64,000 nucleotides of DNA from Microbacterium sp. BK668 (GCF_004362195.1 NZ_SNWG01000002.1:248001-312000); one strand, 5' to 3'. Positions 29,182 to 39,117 are shown, counted from the first letter of the stretch. Numbers and translations: made by a program. The notes: generated by a model not told the origin, from the sequence alone.

Positions 29182-30102
29182 GTGAGCCGGTCGCCCGCGC
29201 TCTGGGCCCTCGTCGGCGCGACCGGCACGGGCAAGACGGCGCTCTCGCTCGACCTCGTCGAGGCCCTCGGCGCGCGAGGACGGTCGGCCGAGATCGTCAA
29301 CGCCGATGCGATGCAGCTCTACCGGGGCATGGACATCGGCACGGCCAAGCTCCCCGAGCACGATCGTCGCGGCATCCCTCACCACCTTCTCGACGTGCTG
29401 GACGTGACGGATGACGCGGCCGTGGCGTGGTATCAGGATGCTGCTCGCACCGCGATCACCGGCGTCCACGCGCGCGGGTCCGACGCGGTGCTGGTCGGAG
29501 GATCGGGGCTCTACGTCTCGAGCGTGCTGTTCGACTTCCGCTTCCCGCCGCGAGACCCTGCCCTGCGCGAGACCCTGGAGGCCGAGCTCGACGAGCAGGG
29601 GCCGGGCGCGCTCCACGCCCGCCTGCGGCAGCTCGACCCCGCCACCGCCGAGCGGATGGACCCGCGCAACGGGCGCCGCATCGTCAGGGCGCTCGAGGTC
29701 CTGGCGACGGGGTCGCCGACGCACGGGGCGGCGCTCCCCGAGGCGCCGGTCCTCTGGCACCCCGAGACCCGGATCGTCGGCGTCTCGGTGCCGCGACAGG
29801 ACCTGGTCGAGCGGCTGGACGATCGGGTCGAGGGCATGTGGCGCGACGGCCTCGTCGACGAGGTGGCGTCCCTTCGGAAGCGCGGACTCGAGCAGGGGGT
29901 CACGGCCCGACGCGCGATCGGCTACGCGCAGGCTCTCGCGCAGCTGAACGGCCAGCTGGCGCAGGAGGAGGCGATCGCGCAGACGCAGCAGCTCACACGG
30001 CGCTATGCGCGCCGCCAGGTGTCGTGGTTCCGCCGTTATGAGGACGTGCAGTGGGTGGCGGCGGGGCACGCGGCATCCGCTCTCGTCACGGAGCTCACTT
30101 GA
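29182..30102 (+). CDS. miaA: tRNA dimethylallyltransferase MiaA
   Basis: A 306-residue enzyme adding a dimethylallyl group to A37. P-loop GATGTGKT (12-19), the DMAPP/tRNA region [17 protein letters not shown] (about 40-56), [12 protein letters not shown] (about 106-117), and the C-terminal [12 protein letters not shown] for tRNA. Start GTG 29182, four bases after the miaB stop. Its own stop overlaps a TTG that opens the truncated acetyltransferase remnant. Confidence 0.95.
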   Translation: MSRSPALWALVGATGTGKTALSLDLVEALGARGRSAEIVNADAMQLYRGMDIGTAKLPEHDRRGIPHHLLDVLDVTDDAAVAWYQDAARTAITGVHARGSDAVLVGGSGLYVSSVLFDFRFPPRDPALRETLEAELDEQGPGALHARLRQLDPATAERMDPRNGRRIVRALEVLATGSPTHGAALPEAPVLWHPETRIVGVSVPRQDLVERLDDRVEGMWRDGLVDEVASLRKRGLEQGVTARRAIGYAQALAQLNGQLAQEEAIAQTQQLTRRYARRQVSWFRRYEDVQWVAAGHAASALVTELT

Positions 30103-30332
30103 CGATCGTCGTGCGCCCGTTCGCTCCGGGCGAGACCGAGGCGGTCATCGCGCTGTGGCATGCGGCGGGCGTCACCCGGCCGTGGAACGATCCTCGCCTC
30201 GACATCGAGCGGAAGCTCCGGGTGCAGCCCGAGCTGTTCCTCGTGGCGGCCGAGCGCGACGCGGTGATCGGCCGCGACGCGGTGATCGGCACTGTCACGG
30301 CCGGCTACGACGGGCCGGCCGCGGCATCCTGA
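30099..30332 (+). pseudogene. Truncated GNAT acetyltransferase remnant with an 18-bp tandem duplication
   Basis: TTG 30099 overlaps the miaA stop and opens a frame that starts like a YpeA-type acetyltransferase ([31 protein letters not shown]) but ends after 77 residues with TVTAGYDGPAAAS, before the acetyl-CoA loop. Full members are about 140-150 aa. The frame also carries a direct 18-bp duplication (30255-30272 and 30273-30290) that repeats RDAVIG in the protein. Lost CoA motif plus duplication point to decay of a formerly complete gene between miaA and dapF. The missing half is not found in other frames nearby, so it was probably deleted. It might still give a short peptide. Confidence 0.7.
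30255..30290. repeat. 18-bp direct tandem duplication
   Basis: CGCGACGCGGTGATCGGC occurs twice back-to-back with no mismatch, inside the truncated acetyltransferase frame. Perfect identity suggests a recent slippage event. Confidence 0.95.
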
Positions 30333-30367
30333 ACCCCGGCGCGCTGCAGGATCCCTAGAATCGGAGG

Positions 30368-31240
30368 ATGCCTCTCGTCCCGTTCACCAAGGGCCACGGG
30401 ACGGGGAACGACTTCGTGATCGTGCCCGACCCCGCCGGCGAACTCGATCTCTCCGACGATCAGATCGCGGCTCTGTGCGATCGCCGGTTCGGCGTCGGCG
30501 GGGACGGGGTGCTGCGCGTCGTGCGGACGACGGCGATCGACGAGGGAGAGGCCGCTGCGGCGGCCGGCGCCGAGTGGTTCATGGACTACCGCAACGCGGA
30601 CGGATCGAAGGCCGAGATGTGCGGCAACGGCATCCGCGTCTACGTGCGCTACCTGCTCGAGGCGGGACTGGCCTCGCTCGACGATGGCGCGACGATCCTC
30701 ATCGGCACGCGCAACGGCCCGCTGCCGCTGACGCGCAGCGAGCTCGGATTCGAGGTCGACCTCGGACAGTTCCGGATCGACGATGCCGAGACCCTCGTGC
30801 GCGCCCGCGGGCTGCCGGTGCCGCGTCCGGGGCTCAGCATCGATGTGGGCAATCCGCACGTCGTCGTCGCGCTCTCGGTGCCCGGCGAGCTCGACACCCT
30901 CGACCTGTCCGTTCGTCCCCAGCTGCACCCCGAGCCGCAGCGCGGCGCCAACGTCGAGTTCGTCGTCCCCGACGATCCGCTGGTGCGAGACGGCGTCGGG
31001 GCGATCCGCATGCGGGTCTTCGAGCGCGGGGTCGGCGAGACGCTGAGCTGCGGCACGGGGGTCGCCGCCTCCGCGCTCGCCGTGCGGCACTGGGCAGGCT
31101 CCGCCGCGCCCGATCGCTGGGTCGTGGATGTCCCCGGAGGACGCCTCGGCGTGCGCGTGACCCACGTGGACCACGAGCGCCACGTGCTGCTGTCGGGACC
31201 TGCGACCCTGGTGTTCTCCGGCGAGGTCTCGCTCGTCTGA
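30368..31240 (+). CDS. dapF: Diaminopimelate epimerase
   Basis: A 290-residue PLP-independent epimerase converting LL- to meso-diaminopimelate. The two catalytic cysteines are Cys85 ([10 protein letters not shown]) and Cys228 ([11 protein letters not shown]), and the fold repeats N/C halves. [11 protein letters not shown] is the usual start. TAGAAT (30356-30361) lies six bases before the ATG with GGAGG between, implying a leaderless or very short leader. It completes dapB and dapA found upstream in the window. Confidence 0.96.
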   Translation: MPLVPFTKGHGTGNDFVIVPDPAGELDLSDDQIAALCDRRFGVGGDGVLRVVRTTAIDEGEAAAAAGAEWFMDYRNADGSKAEMCGNGIRVYVRYLLEAGLASLDDGATILIGTRNGPLPLTRSELGFEVDLGQFRIDDAETLVRARGLPVPRPGLSIDVGNPHVVVALSVPGELDTLDLSVRPQLHPEPQRGANVEFVVPDDPLVRDGVGAIRMRVFERGVGETLSCGTGVAASALAVRHWAGSAAPDRWVVDVPGGRLGVRVTHVDHERHVLLSGPATLVFSGEVSLV

Positions 31241-31278
31241 GGTCCCCCGCCCCTCGTGATCGCGCGACGCGGACCGGA

Positions 31279-31920
31279 TCAGGGCAGCTCGACCGCGCCC
31301 GTTCGCGGCGTCCCGTGCCGACGCACCTTGATGACGCGGAACCCGCGACCGGTCGCCGCTCGGTGGACGCTGTAGCCGTTCTCGAAGGTCGCGGAGAGCC
31401 AGCGCTGCAGCGAATCCGACCCGAGATTCCGCTGCACGACGAGCCAGGCGTCCGAGCGCTCGTCCAGGCGGGGGATCCAGCGCTCGAGCAGGCCGTGCAG
31501 CTCGTTCTTGCCGACTCGGATCGGGGGGTTGGAGCGGATCGTGCGGAAAGAGACCTCGCCGGGAACATCGTCGGGCAGCACCGCGTTGACATTGGTGACG
31601 CCGAGCGCGTCCGCGTTCCGTCGGACGAGGTCGAGCGCCCGCTCGTTCACGTCGACGGCCCAGACCGTTGCCCGGGGCGATTCGAGCGCGAGAGTCAGCG
31701 CGATCGGGCCCCAGCCGGAGCCGAGGTCGAGCAGATCACCGCCGGGTGGAGCCGGAGGAGTGCTCGCCAGCAGGACGCCGGTACCCGAGTCGACGTGATC
31801 GGGGCTGAAGACCCCTCCCGCGGTCGTGACCTCCACGTCGCGGCCGGCGAGGCGGACCCGGATGCGTCGCAGGTTCTCGGGACTGGCGGGCGACGCGCTG
31901 AAGTAGTGGTCCCCCGTCAT
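31279..31920 (-). CDS. Class I SAM-dependent methyltransferase (RsmC/RlmG-like)
   Basis: A 213-residue methyltransferase: GGVFSPDHVDSGTGVLL (about 32-48), SAM motif LLDLGSGWGPIALTLAL (about 59-75), and the catalytic NPPIR motif (SNPPIRVGKNE, about 123-133) typical of base N2-guanine rRNA methyltransferases such as RsmC. Only the catalytic half is present, as in other Gram-positives. It is convergent with dapF and divergent from hflX. Precise rRNA target unproven. Confidence 0.88.
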   Translation of the reverse strand: MTGDHYFSASPASPENLRRIRVRLAGRDVEVTTAGGVFSPDHVDSGTGVLLASTPPAPPGGDLLDLGSGWGPIALTLALESPRATVWAVDVNERALDLVRRNADALGVTNVNAVLPDDVPGEVSFRTIRSNPPIRVGKNELHGLLERWIPRLDERSDAWLVVQRNLGSDSLQRWLSATFENGYSVHRAATGRGFRVIKVRRHGTPRTGAVELP

Positions 31921-32072
31921 GGCGTCGAGCGTAGCGAAGAAGCGCCGGTGCGCGGGAGGGTGAGGGCGCGGGAGCGTAGAGTTTGAGGGCCTCGGCTTCG
32001 GGCGCCGCGGGCGGATGGAAGATGTCGACCATTCGACCCGAGCGCTGCGATCAGGCATCCCGGAAGGAACAC

Positions 32073-33590
32073 ATGACAGACACCACGACACCCCAGAGCA
32101 CGGACGAGACCCCGGTGGACCCGGTGGACCGGGTGCTGGCGCGCGCCGACGCGCGATCTGGTGTGCGGGTCTTCGGCGCCGCACAGGCGCTGCAGGACGA
32201 GACGACGATCTCGCGGGCCGACACCGACGGCGAGCAGTGGGACCGGGAGGAGCGCGCCGCGCTGCGCCGTGTCCCGGGCCTGTCGACGGAGCTCGAGGAC
32301 GTCACCGAGGTCGAGTACCGGCAGCTGCGCCTCGAGAACGTCGTCCTCGTCGGCGTGCACCCGCAGGGCGAGCAGGAGGATGCCGAGAACTCGCTCCGGG
32401 AGCTGTCCGCTCTCGCCGAGACAGCCGGAGCGGTCGTGCTCGACGGCGTCCTGCAGCGGCGTCCTCACCCCGACCCCGCGACGTACGTCGGGCGCGGCAA
32501 GGCCGAAGAGCTCCGCGACATCGTGGCTTCGGTCGGCGCCGACACCGTCATCGCCGACACCGAGCTGGCCCCCAGCCAGCGTCGCGCGCTCGAGGACGTC
32601 GTGAAGGTCAAGGTCATCGACCGCACCACCGTCATCCTCGACATCTTCAGCCAGCACGCGAAGAGCCGCGAGGGCAAGGCGCAGGTCGAGCTCGCTCAGC
32701 TCGAGTATCTCCTCCCGCGCCTGCGCGGGTGGGGTGACTCGATGAGCCGGCAGGCCGGTGGCCAGGTCGGCGCCGGTGGCGCGGGAATGGGCTCGCGCGG
32801 TCCTGGTGAGACCAAGATCGAGCTCGACCGACGACGCATCCGCACCCGCATGGCGCAGCTGCGCAAGCAGATCCGGGAGTTCGCCCCGGCGCGCGATGCC
32901 AAGAGGGCCGAGCGCAAGCGCAACACCGTCCCGTCCGTCGCCATCGCGGGGTACACCAACGCCGGCAAGTCGTCCCTCCTCAATCGCCTGACCCGGGCGG
33001 GGGTGCTCGTCGAGAACGCGCTGTTCGCGACGCTGGATGCGACGGTCCGCCGTTCCGAGACGGCCGACGGACGCACGTACACGCTCACCGACACCGTGGG
33101 ATTCGTGCGCAACCTGCCCCACCAGCTGGTCGAGGCGTTCCGCTCGACGCTCGAGGAGGTCGGCGAGGCCGACGTCATCCTCCACGTCGTGGACGGCTCG
33201 CACCCGGATCCCGCGGCGCAGCTGAAGACCGTGCGCGACGTGATCGGCGATGTCGGCGCGCGCGACACCCGCGAGATCGTCGTGTTCAACAAGGCCGACC
33301 TCCTTGCCGAGGACGAACGGATGCTGCTGCGCGGCCTCGAGCCGCAGGCGCTCTTCGTCTCGTCGCGCACGGGTGAGGGCATCGACGCGCTCCGCGCGGC
33401 GATCGAGTCGGCTCTGCCTCTGCCCGAGGTCGAGGTGCGGGCTGTCGTGCCCTACGACCGCGGCGACCTCGTTTCGGCCATCCACGAGACCGGGCACCTC
33501 GTCTCGCAGTCGCACGAGGCCGACGGGACGGCCGTGCACGCCTACGTGTCGCCGCGCCTGGCCGCGGAGCTCGCGCCCTTCACCGGCTAG
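32073..33590 (+). CDS. hflX: Ribosome-rescue GTPase HflX
   Basis: A 505-residue HflX. N-terminal HflX domain (about 85-270) with PATYVGRGKAEEL and the glycine-rich loop GGAGMGSRGPGETKIE; G domain with GYTNAGKSS (Walker A, about 292-300), DTVGFVRNLP (G3), NKAD (G4) and a C-terminal subdomain. HflX splits stalled 70S ribosomes. The ATG at 32073 has GGAAGGA 5 nt upstream. The last bases CTAG also end the convergent peptidase gene. Confidence 0.95.
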   Translation: MTDTTTPQSTDETPVDPVDRVLARADARSGVRVFGAAQALQDETTISRADTDGEQWDREERAALRRVPGLSTELEDVTEVEYRQLRLENVVLVGVHPQGEQEDAENSLRELSALAETAGAVVLDGVLQRRPHPDPATYVGRGKAEELRDIVASVGADTVIADTELAPSQRRALEDVVKVKVIDRTTVILDIFSQHAKSREGKAQVELAQLEYLLPRLRGWGDSMSRQAGGQVGAGGAGMGSRGPGETKIELDRRRIRTRMAQLRKQIREFAPARDAKRAERKRNTVPSVAIAGYTNAGKSSLLNRLTRAGVLVENALFATLDATVRRSETADGRTYTLTDTVGFVRNLPHQLVEAFRSTLEEVGEADVILHVVDGSHPDPAAQLKTVRDVIGDVGARDTREIVVFNKADLLAEDERMLLRGLEPQALFVSSRTGEGIDALRAAIESALPLPEVEVRAVVPYDRGDLVSAIHETGHLVSQSHEADGTAVHAYVSPRLAAELAPFTG

Positions 33591-35515
33591 CCCGAGCCCG
33601 GCTCCGAGGTCAGGTCGAGCGCCGGGACGCCCGGCGTGTCGAACCCGAAGACCTGTCCCAGGAATGCGTAGGACTTCTCCAGGACGTCGATGACGGTCTC
33701 CGCCTTGCGGAAGCCGTGTCCCTCACCCTCGTACAGCACATACGCGTGGGGTACGCCGCGGGCGACGAGGGCATCCCGGATCGACTCGGACTGCGACGGC
33801 GGCACCACCTCGTCGTCGGCGCCCTGCAGCAGCAGCAGGGGCACTCGGAAGCGCTCCGGTCGGCTCAGCGGCGACCGCTCCGAATACACCTCCTCGGCGG
33901 CCGGCAGCGGGCCGATGAGGCCATCGAGGTAGTGCGCCTCGAAGTCGTGCGTGTCCTCGGCGAGGGCACGGGCGTCGCCGACCCCGTAGCGCGAGATCCC
34001 CGCCGAGAAGACGTCGGTGCCGACGAGTGCAGCGAGGACGGTCCAGCCGCCCGCGGAGCCTCCCTCGATCGCCAGTCGTGCGGCATCCGCGCGCCCTTCT
34101 CCCGCCAGGCCCGCCGCGGCCGCGGCGACATCGTCGACGTCGACGACGCCCCACTGACCGCGCAGGCGCTCCCGATAGTCCCGTCCGTAGCCGGTGGAGC
34201 CGCCGTAGTTGACGTCGAGGACGCCGATACCGCGGCTGGTGAAGAACGCGACCTTGCCGGATGCCGCGCCGGCGACGTGCGACGTCGGCCCGCCGTGCAC
34301 GAGCACGACGTAGGGCGGGCGCGCGTCGACGGGTCCCTCGACGTCCGGATGCGTGGGCGGGAAGTCGAACGCGTGCACGGGCCCGTGGGGCCCGTCGAAC
34401 GTCACGGCGCGGGGCTGCGGCATCCACTCGTCGCCCCAGGGCGCCGCCGTCCCCGCGATGCGCTCGGACGTCCGCTCCTCGACGTCGACGAGCCAGATGC
34501 CCGGCGGCGTGGCCGCACCCGATCCCGACACCAGCACGCGCGACCCCGAGGCGTCTTCGATGACCGCGTTCGCCGTGACTACGAGTCCGAGCGACTCCGA
34601 GACCCGAGTGCGCGGGTCGATCAGGACGACGTCATCCGACCCGTTCGTCCGGACGGCGACGATGCGCCCGTCCTGGAGGGGCGCATACCAGCGGGATCCC
34701 AGCACCCACAGCGGCCCGCCCGTGTCGGCGTCGGCGGGCGCGACGTCCTCGTGGTCGAGATCCGCGTCCAGATGCATGCGCCAGATGTTCCAACGTCCGG
34801 TCTGATCGTCGAGGTACAGCAGGTCGTCCGCGTCGGTCCACACGGGCTGCAGGCTCGACGTCGCGCCGGTCGTGATCGTCGTCCACTCCGCGACGATGCC
34901 GCCCTGCATGCGCCCCACACGCAGCTCCGTGCGGTCCCACGGCATGTCGGGATGATTCCAGGCCACCCAGGCGAGATGACGTCCACCGGGTGACAGGGCG
35001 GGCTGCGCCACGAAGTCGCTGTCGGCAGTCAGGTCGACGACGCGCCACAGCCCGCGCGTGGCCACCGAGACGACGTCCCGCCGGGGCGCGGGGGTCTCGC
35101 CGTGGATCTCCCGGACCGCCAGCAGCACCCCCTCCTGGTAGCTCAACCCGCCGAAGCGGACTCCGGGCTCGGCCGCTGTGAGCGGCACGGGCGGCTCGCC
35201 GGGGGACGCCGCCCAGATCCGCTGGTCCGCCTTCTCGACGAAGAAGAGGCGCCCGTCGTCGGAGGCCGTCCACGACCCTCCGCCGTACTCGTGCACGCGG
35301 GAGCGCGCGTTCCACGGGAACGGCAGCACGTCTTCGACGTAGCCGTCGGCCCGGCGCCGGCGCACGGCGGTGCGCCCGCCCTCCTCGGGAAGGCTCTCGC
35401 CCCACCAGATCTCGTCGCCGACGAAGCGTGCACCCTCCAGCCGGGGCGATGCCGCCGACACCGCCGCCGCCGTGACGGGGGACGGCCAGGATCCATACGG
35501 AATCTTCCGCGCCAT
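33587..35515 (-). CDS. S9 family prolyl oligopeptidase-like serine peptidase
   Basis: A 642-residue protein: a WD/beta-propeller-like N-terminal half (about 20-370, repeats such as ALSPGGRHLAWVAW) and an alpha/beta hydrolase half. Catalytic Ser in GGSAGGW (about residue 485), Asp in LQGADDEVVPP and His in EGEGHGFR complete the triad. Cytoplasmic, since no signal peptide is seen after MARKIPYGSWPSP. It probably cleaves short peptides. Start ATG 35515 rather than the upstream frame, because relatives begin at this point. It is tail-to-tail with hflX (shared CTAG). Confidence 0.92.
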   Translation of the reverse strand: MARKIPYGSWPSPVTAAAVSAASPRLEGARFVGDEIWWGESLPEEGGRTAVRRRRADGYVEDVLPFPWNARSRVHEYGGGSWTASDDGRLFFVEKADQRIWAASPGEPPVPLTAAEPGVRFGGLSYQEGVLLAVREIHGETPAPRRDVVSVATRGLWRVVDLTADSDFVAQPALSPGGRHLAWVAWNHPDMPWDRTELRVGRMQGGIVAEWTTITTGATSSLQPVWTDADDLLYLDDQTGRWNIWRMHLDADLDHEDVAPADADTGGPLWVLGSRWYAPLQDGRIVAVRTNGSDDVVLIDPRTRVSESLGLVVTANAVIEDASGSRVLVSGSGAATPPGIWLVDVEERTSERIAGTAAPWGDEWMPQPRAVTFDGPHGPVHAFDFPPTHPDVEGPVDARPPYVVLVHGGPTSHVAGAASGKVAFFTSRGIGVLDVNYGGSTGYGRDYRERLRGQWGVVDVDDVAAAAAGLAGEGRADAARLAIEGGSAGGWTVLAALVGTDVFSAGISRYGVGDARALAEDTHDFEAHYLDGLIGPLPAAEEVYSERSPLSRPERFRVPLLLLQGADDEVVPPSQSESIRDALVARGVPHAYVLYEGEGHGFRKAETVIDVLEKSYAFLGQVFGFDTPGVPALDLTSEPGSG

Positions 35516-35770
35516 GGGGCCCAATCTACGCCGACGGCACATACCTATCGAGATATGCCTCTGCCGTTATGGAACTCGAAACAGTCGGTCATACAGGTCG
35601 TGCCCGCCTCGGCAGCTCCTCTACCGTGGTCGCATCGTCGTCCCGTCACCGGGGCGTGGAGCGACAGCCGAGCCCGGCACCCGCCCGCGATGACACCGTG
35701 CCTCCTCCCGCGAGGGCGTGCACGGCGCCGCGGCCGCCCGGCCGGATCCGTCCTCTCCCGATTGCACGCC
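35516..35770. other. Intergenic region before metF
   Basis: A 255-bp gap between divergent peptidase and metF genes. I see a short palindrome TATC-GA-GATA (about 35543-35552) that could be an operator. I looked for SAM, SAH and cobalamin riboswitch cores, as expected for met genes, and found none. The in-frame extension of metF and the 70-codon frame at 35569 are not supported by ribosome sites. Confidence 0.4.
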
Positions 35771-36784
35771 ATGCCCGCTGATCAGCGCTCCACCGGCTCG
35801 GTGCCGTTCTCCTTCGAGCTCTACCCGCCCCGCTCCGACGCGGCTGCGTCAGAGCTGGGGGAGACCATTCGCGTGCTCGCCGACGCCGGTCCGCAGTTCA
35901 TCTCCGTGACCTATGGCGCGGGCGGCTCCACCGGCGGGGCCTCGCTCGACGTCCTTCGCCGCATCAGGGCGACCGGCGTCGAGCCGCTCGCGCACCTCAC
36001 GTGCGTCGGGAACACGTACGAGGGCGCCAACAGGCTCATCCGGGAGTTCCTCGACGCCGACATCACGAGCTTTCTCGCGCTGCGCGGCGATCCGCCCGCC
36101 GGGGCGTCGGAGGACGACGCGTTCCTGGGCGACCTCGAGAGCGCCGCGCAGCTCGTCCAGCTCATCGACCGGGTGCAGGCCGAGCGCGCGCCGTACACCG
36201 AGGCCTCGATCCCCGGCGTGCCGGGCGCCGTCCGCGTCGCGGGCCGCCGCCGCGTCGACATCGCGGTCGCCGCATTCCCCAACGGGCATCCTCGTTCCCG
36301 GCATCCTCGGGAGCACATCGACGCCCTGCTCGCGAAACAGGCGGCGGGGGCGACCTTCGCCATCACCCAGGTCTTCTTCCACGCCGACGACTACCTCTGC
36401 TTCGTCGAGCGGGCGCGTCGGGCGGGTGTCGGCATCCCGATCCTCCCCGGCATCATGCCGATCGTGTCGCCCGGGCGCCTCCGCCGCGTGCTGGAGCTCA
36501 CCGGCGAGGAGCTGCCGGGCGAGCTCGCCGTCGCGCTCGAGGTCGAGCCGACCGCCGAGGGGCGCCGCGCTGTCGGGGTCTCCGCCGCAGCCCGCCTCAC
36601 GCGGGAAGTCGTCGACGGCGGCGCCCCGGGCGTCCATCTGTACGCCTTCAACTCCCACGACGCCGTCCTCGCGGTGCTCCGCGAGGCCGGCATCCCGACC
36701 CGCCGATCCGAGCCGACCCGCCGATCCGAGCCCACCCGCCGATCCGAAACCCACCACCCATCCGAACTGGAGGCCGCACGATGA
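35771..36784 (+). CDS. metF: Methylenetetrahydrofolate reductase
   Basis: A 337-residue (beta/alpha)8 flavoprotein making 5-methyl-THF for MetE. Landmarks: SFELYPPRSD (N-terminal Glu), FISVTYGAGGST, HLTCVGNT, FLALRGDPP, ITQVFFHADDY and the late VHLYAFNSH. The start ATG 35771 (MPADQRSTGSVPFSFELYPP) fits the family but lacks a clear ribosome site. After the natural end near residue 305 the protein carries 18-bp/6-residue repeats (TRRSEP). Its stop overlaps the metE start (ATGA), so both enzymes of the methyl transfer are co-translated. Confidence 0.94.
   Translation: MPADQRSTGSVPFSFELYPPRSDAAASELGETIRVLADAGPQFISVTYGAGGSTGGASLDVLRRIRATGVEPLAHLTCVGNTYEGANRLIREFLDADITSFLALRGDPPAGASEDDAFLGDLESAAQLVQLIDRVQAERAPYTEASIPGVPGAVRVAGRRRVDIAVAAFPNGHPRSRHPREHIDALLAKQAAGATFAITQVFFHADDYLCFVERARRAGVGIPILPGIMPIVSPGRLRRVLELTGEELPGELAVALEVEPTAEGRRAVGVSAAARLTREVVDGGAPGVHLYAFNSHDAVLAVLREAGIPTRRSEPTRRSEPTRRSETHHPSELEAAR
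36697..36750 (+). repeat. 18-bp tandem repeat encoding TRRSEP at the MetF C-terminus
   Basis: Unit GACCCGCCGATCCGAGCC at 36697-36714 and 36715-36732 is identical; a third copy (36733-36750) differs at three bases and a degenerate fourth follows. In frame it adds TRRSEP repeats to MetF just before metE. Confidence 0.9.
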
Positions 36785-39117
36785 CCGACACACCCACCGC
36801 ATTCCCTGCCGGCACGATCCTGGGCTACCCCCGCATCGGGCGTCGCCGCGAACTCAAGCGCGCCGTCGAGGCGCACTGGTCGGGCGCGCTCGACGAGGCC
36901 GCGCTCGAGACGACCGCCGCCGACCTGCGGCGCGCGACGCGCGAGCGGCTCGCGGAGCTCGGGCTCGGCCGGGACGACTCGTCGATCCCCGAGTCCTTCT
37001 CGTACTACGACCAGGTCCTGGATGCCGCGGTGGCCGTGGGCGCGCTGCCGCAGCGCTTCGCACACCTCCGGGGCCCAGACGGCGCGTTCGGACTCGAGGC
37101 CTACTTCACCGCCGCCCGCGGCGCGGGCGCGATCGCCCCCCTCGAGCTGACCAAGTGGTTCGACACGAACTACCACTACCTCGTGCCCGAGATCGGCCCC
37201 GAGACCGTGTTCGCGCTCTCGACCGACCGCTTCGCACGCCAGATCGTGGAAGCGCGCGCCGACGGCTTCGTCACGCGGCCCGTCGTCGTCGGCCCCGTCA
37301 CGCTGCTCGCGCTCGCGAAGGCGTCGGATGCCGCGCCCGACGGCTTCCGCCCGCTCGATCGTCTCGCCGACCTCCTGCCCGTCTACGCGGAGCTGCTCGC
37401 CTCCCTCCGCGCGGCCGGCGCAGAGTGGGTGCAGCTCGACGAGCCGGCACTCGTGAGCGAGAGCCTGCCGGCTCCTGCCCACGAGCTCGCCGTGGCTGCG
37501 GCCAGCGCCTACGCAGTCCTCGGCGCCTCTCCCGACCGACCCGACATCCTCGTGGCGACCCCCTACGCGCAGCTTTCCTCCGAGGCATGGGCGGTGCTGG
37601 CCGCGGCGCCTGTCGAGGCGATCGCGGTCGACCTGACCCGCGGAACCGTCCCGGCGGCGGTGCCGGGCCTTGCGGACAAGGTGCTGGTCGGCGGCGTGGT
37701 GGACGGTCGCAACGTCTGGCGCGGCGACCAGGAAGCCGCGTGGCGGAGGCTCGAAGAGCTCGCCGACCTCGGTGCCCGCGCGATCTCGGCCGGTACCTCG
37801 ACCTCGCTGCAGCACGTTCCGCACGACGTCGCCGACGAGCCCGACCTCGACGCCCGCCTCGTCTCCTGGCTTGCGTTCGCCGATCAGAAGGTCGGCCAGG
37901 TCGTGACTCTCGCCCGGGGTCTCGTCGAGGGCCACGGGGCCATCGCGCGACAGCTCGCGGAGGCATCCGTCGCCCTCGAAGACCGCCGCGGCGCGCCGGG
38001 CGTGCGCGACGGCGCCGTGCGGAGGCGCGCCGCGGCGCTGACCCCCGTGGACTTCGAGCGGGGCGACTACGAAGAGCGCGTGGCCGCACAGGAGGCGGCT
38101 CTCGGGCTCCCGCTCCTGCCGACCACGACGATCGGATCGTTTCCGCAGACGCCGGACATCCGGCGGCTCCGCGGCCGGCACGACCGCGGCGAGATCTCGA
38201 CGGAGGAGTACGAGCAGCTGCTGCGGCTGGAGATCACGGCGGTCGTCGGGCTCCAGGAGGAGCTCGGCCTCGACGTCCTCGTGCACGGCGAGGCGGAGCG
38301 CAACGACATGGTGCAGTACTTCGCCGAGAATCTCGACGGCTTCGCCGTGACCCGCAACGGCTGGGTGCAGTCGTACGGCTCGCGTGCGACGCGCCCGTCG
38401 ATCCTGTGGGGCGATGTCTCGCGTCCGGCACCGATCACGGTGCGCTGGTCCGCCTTCGCGCAGTCGCTCAGCGAGCGCCCGGTCAAGGGCATGCTCACGG
38501 GCCCCGTGACGATCCTCGCGTGGTCGTTCGTGCGCGACGACCAGCCGCTCGGCGAGACGGCCGACCAGGTCGCCCTCGCCCTGCGCGACGAGATCGCCGA
38601 TCTCGAGGCCGCCGGCATCGGGATCGTCCAGGTCGATGAGCCGGCGCTGCGGGAGCTGCTCCCCCTCAAGGTCGCAGAACAGCCGGCATACCTCGACTGG
38701 TCGGTCGGCTCATTCCGTCTGGCGACGGCCGGCGCGGCGACGGCGACGCAGGTGCACACGCACCTCTGCTACTCCGAGTTCGCGGTCGTGATCGACGCCA
38801 TCGCGGCGCTCGACGCGGACGTCACGTCGATCGAGGCGGCGCGCAGCCGCGGCGACGTCATCACCGACATCGCGGAGTCCGGCTTCTCCCACGGCGTCGG
38901 CCCGGGCGTGTACGACATTCACTCGCCGCGCGTGCCGTCGGTCGGAGAGATCGCCGACCTCCTGCGCCGCGCCGTCGACGAGCTCCCGCTCCGGCAGGTC
39001 TGGGTCAACCCGGACTGCGGCCTGAAGACGCGTGCCTACCCCGAGACGGTCGCGTCGCTCCAGAACGTCGTCGAGGCGACGCGCCTCGTGCGCCAGGGCA
39101 TCGAGGTCAGCGTCTAG
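36781..39117 (+). CDS. metE: Cobalamin-independent methionine synthase
   Basis: A 778-residue MetE: transfers the methyl group from methyl-THF-polyglutamate to homocysteine. Double (beta/alpha)8 barrel; N-terminal ILGYPRIGRRRELKRA, middle LPTTTIGSFPQT (start of the catalytic barrel, about 442), zinc ligands in HTHLCYSEF and VNPDCGLKTR, and VDEPALRE. The B12-dependent metH is not in the window. The start overlaps the metF stop by 4 nt. No cobalamin riboswitch core was found upstream of the pair. It runs tail-to-tail into the next gene with 11 nt overlap. Confidence 0.97.
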   Translation: MTDTPTAFPAGTILGYPRIGRRRELKRAVEAHWSGALDEAALETTAADLRRATRERLAELGLGRDDSSIPESFSYYDQVLDAAVAVGALPQRFAHLRGPDGAFGLEAYFTAARGAGAIAPLELTKWFDTNYHYLVPEIGPETVFALSTDRFARQIVEARADGFVTRPVVVGPVTLLALAKASDAAPDGFRPLDRLADLLPVYAELLASLRAAGAEWVQLDEPALVSESLPAPAHELAVAAASAYAVLGASPDRPDILVATPYAQLSSEAWAVLAAAPVEAIAVDLTRGTVPAAVPGLADKVLVGGVVDGRNVWRGDQEAAWRRLEELADLGARAISAGTSTSLQHVPHDVADEPDLDARLVSWLAFADQKVGQVVTLARGLVEGHGAIARQLAEASVALEDRRGAPGVRDGAVRRRAAALTPVDFERGDYEERVAAQEAALGLPLLPTTTIGSFPQTPDIRRLRGRHDRGEISTEEYEQLLRLEITAVVGLQEELGLDVLVHGEAERNDMVQYFAENLDGFAVTRNGWVQSYGSRATRPSILWGDVSRPAPITVRWSAFAQSLSERPVKGMLTGPVTILAWSFVRDDQPLGETADQVALALRDEIADLEAAGIGIVQVDEPALRELLPLKVAEQPAYLDWSVGSFRLATAGAATATQVHTHLCYSEFAVVIDAIAALDADVTSIEAARSRGDVITDIAESGFSHGVGPGVYDIHSPRVPSVGEIADLLRRAVDELPLRQVWVNPDCGLKTRAYPETVASLQNVVEATRLVRQGIEVSV

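Noticed and set aside
35516..35770. SAM, SAH or cobalamin riboswitch before metF-metE
   Set aside because: No conserved core could be aligned by eye in the 255-bp gap; the short dyad at about 35543 is too weak to name.
35569..35781. 70-codon ORF overlapping the metF start
   Set aside because: No ribosome site, Arg/Pro/Ser-rich composition, and it overlaps a secure gene in another frame.
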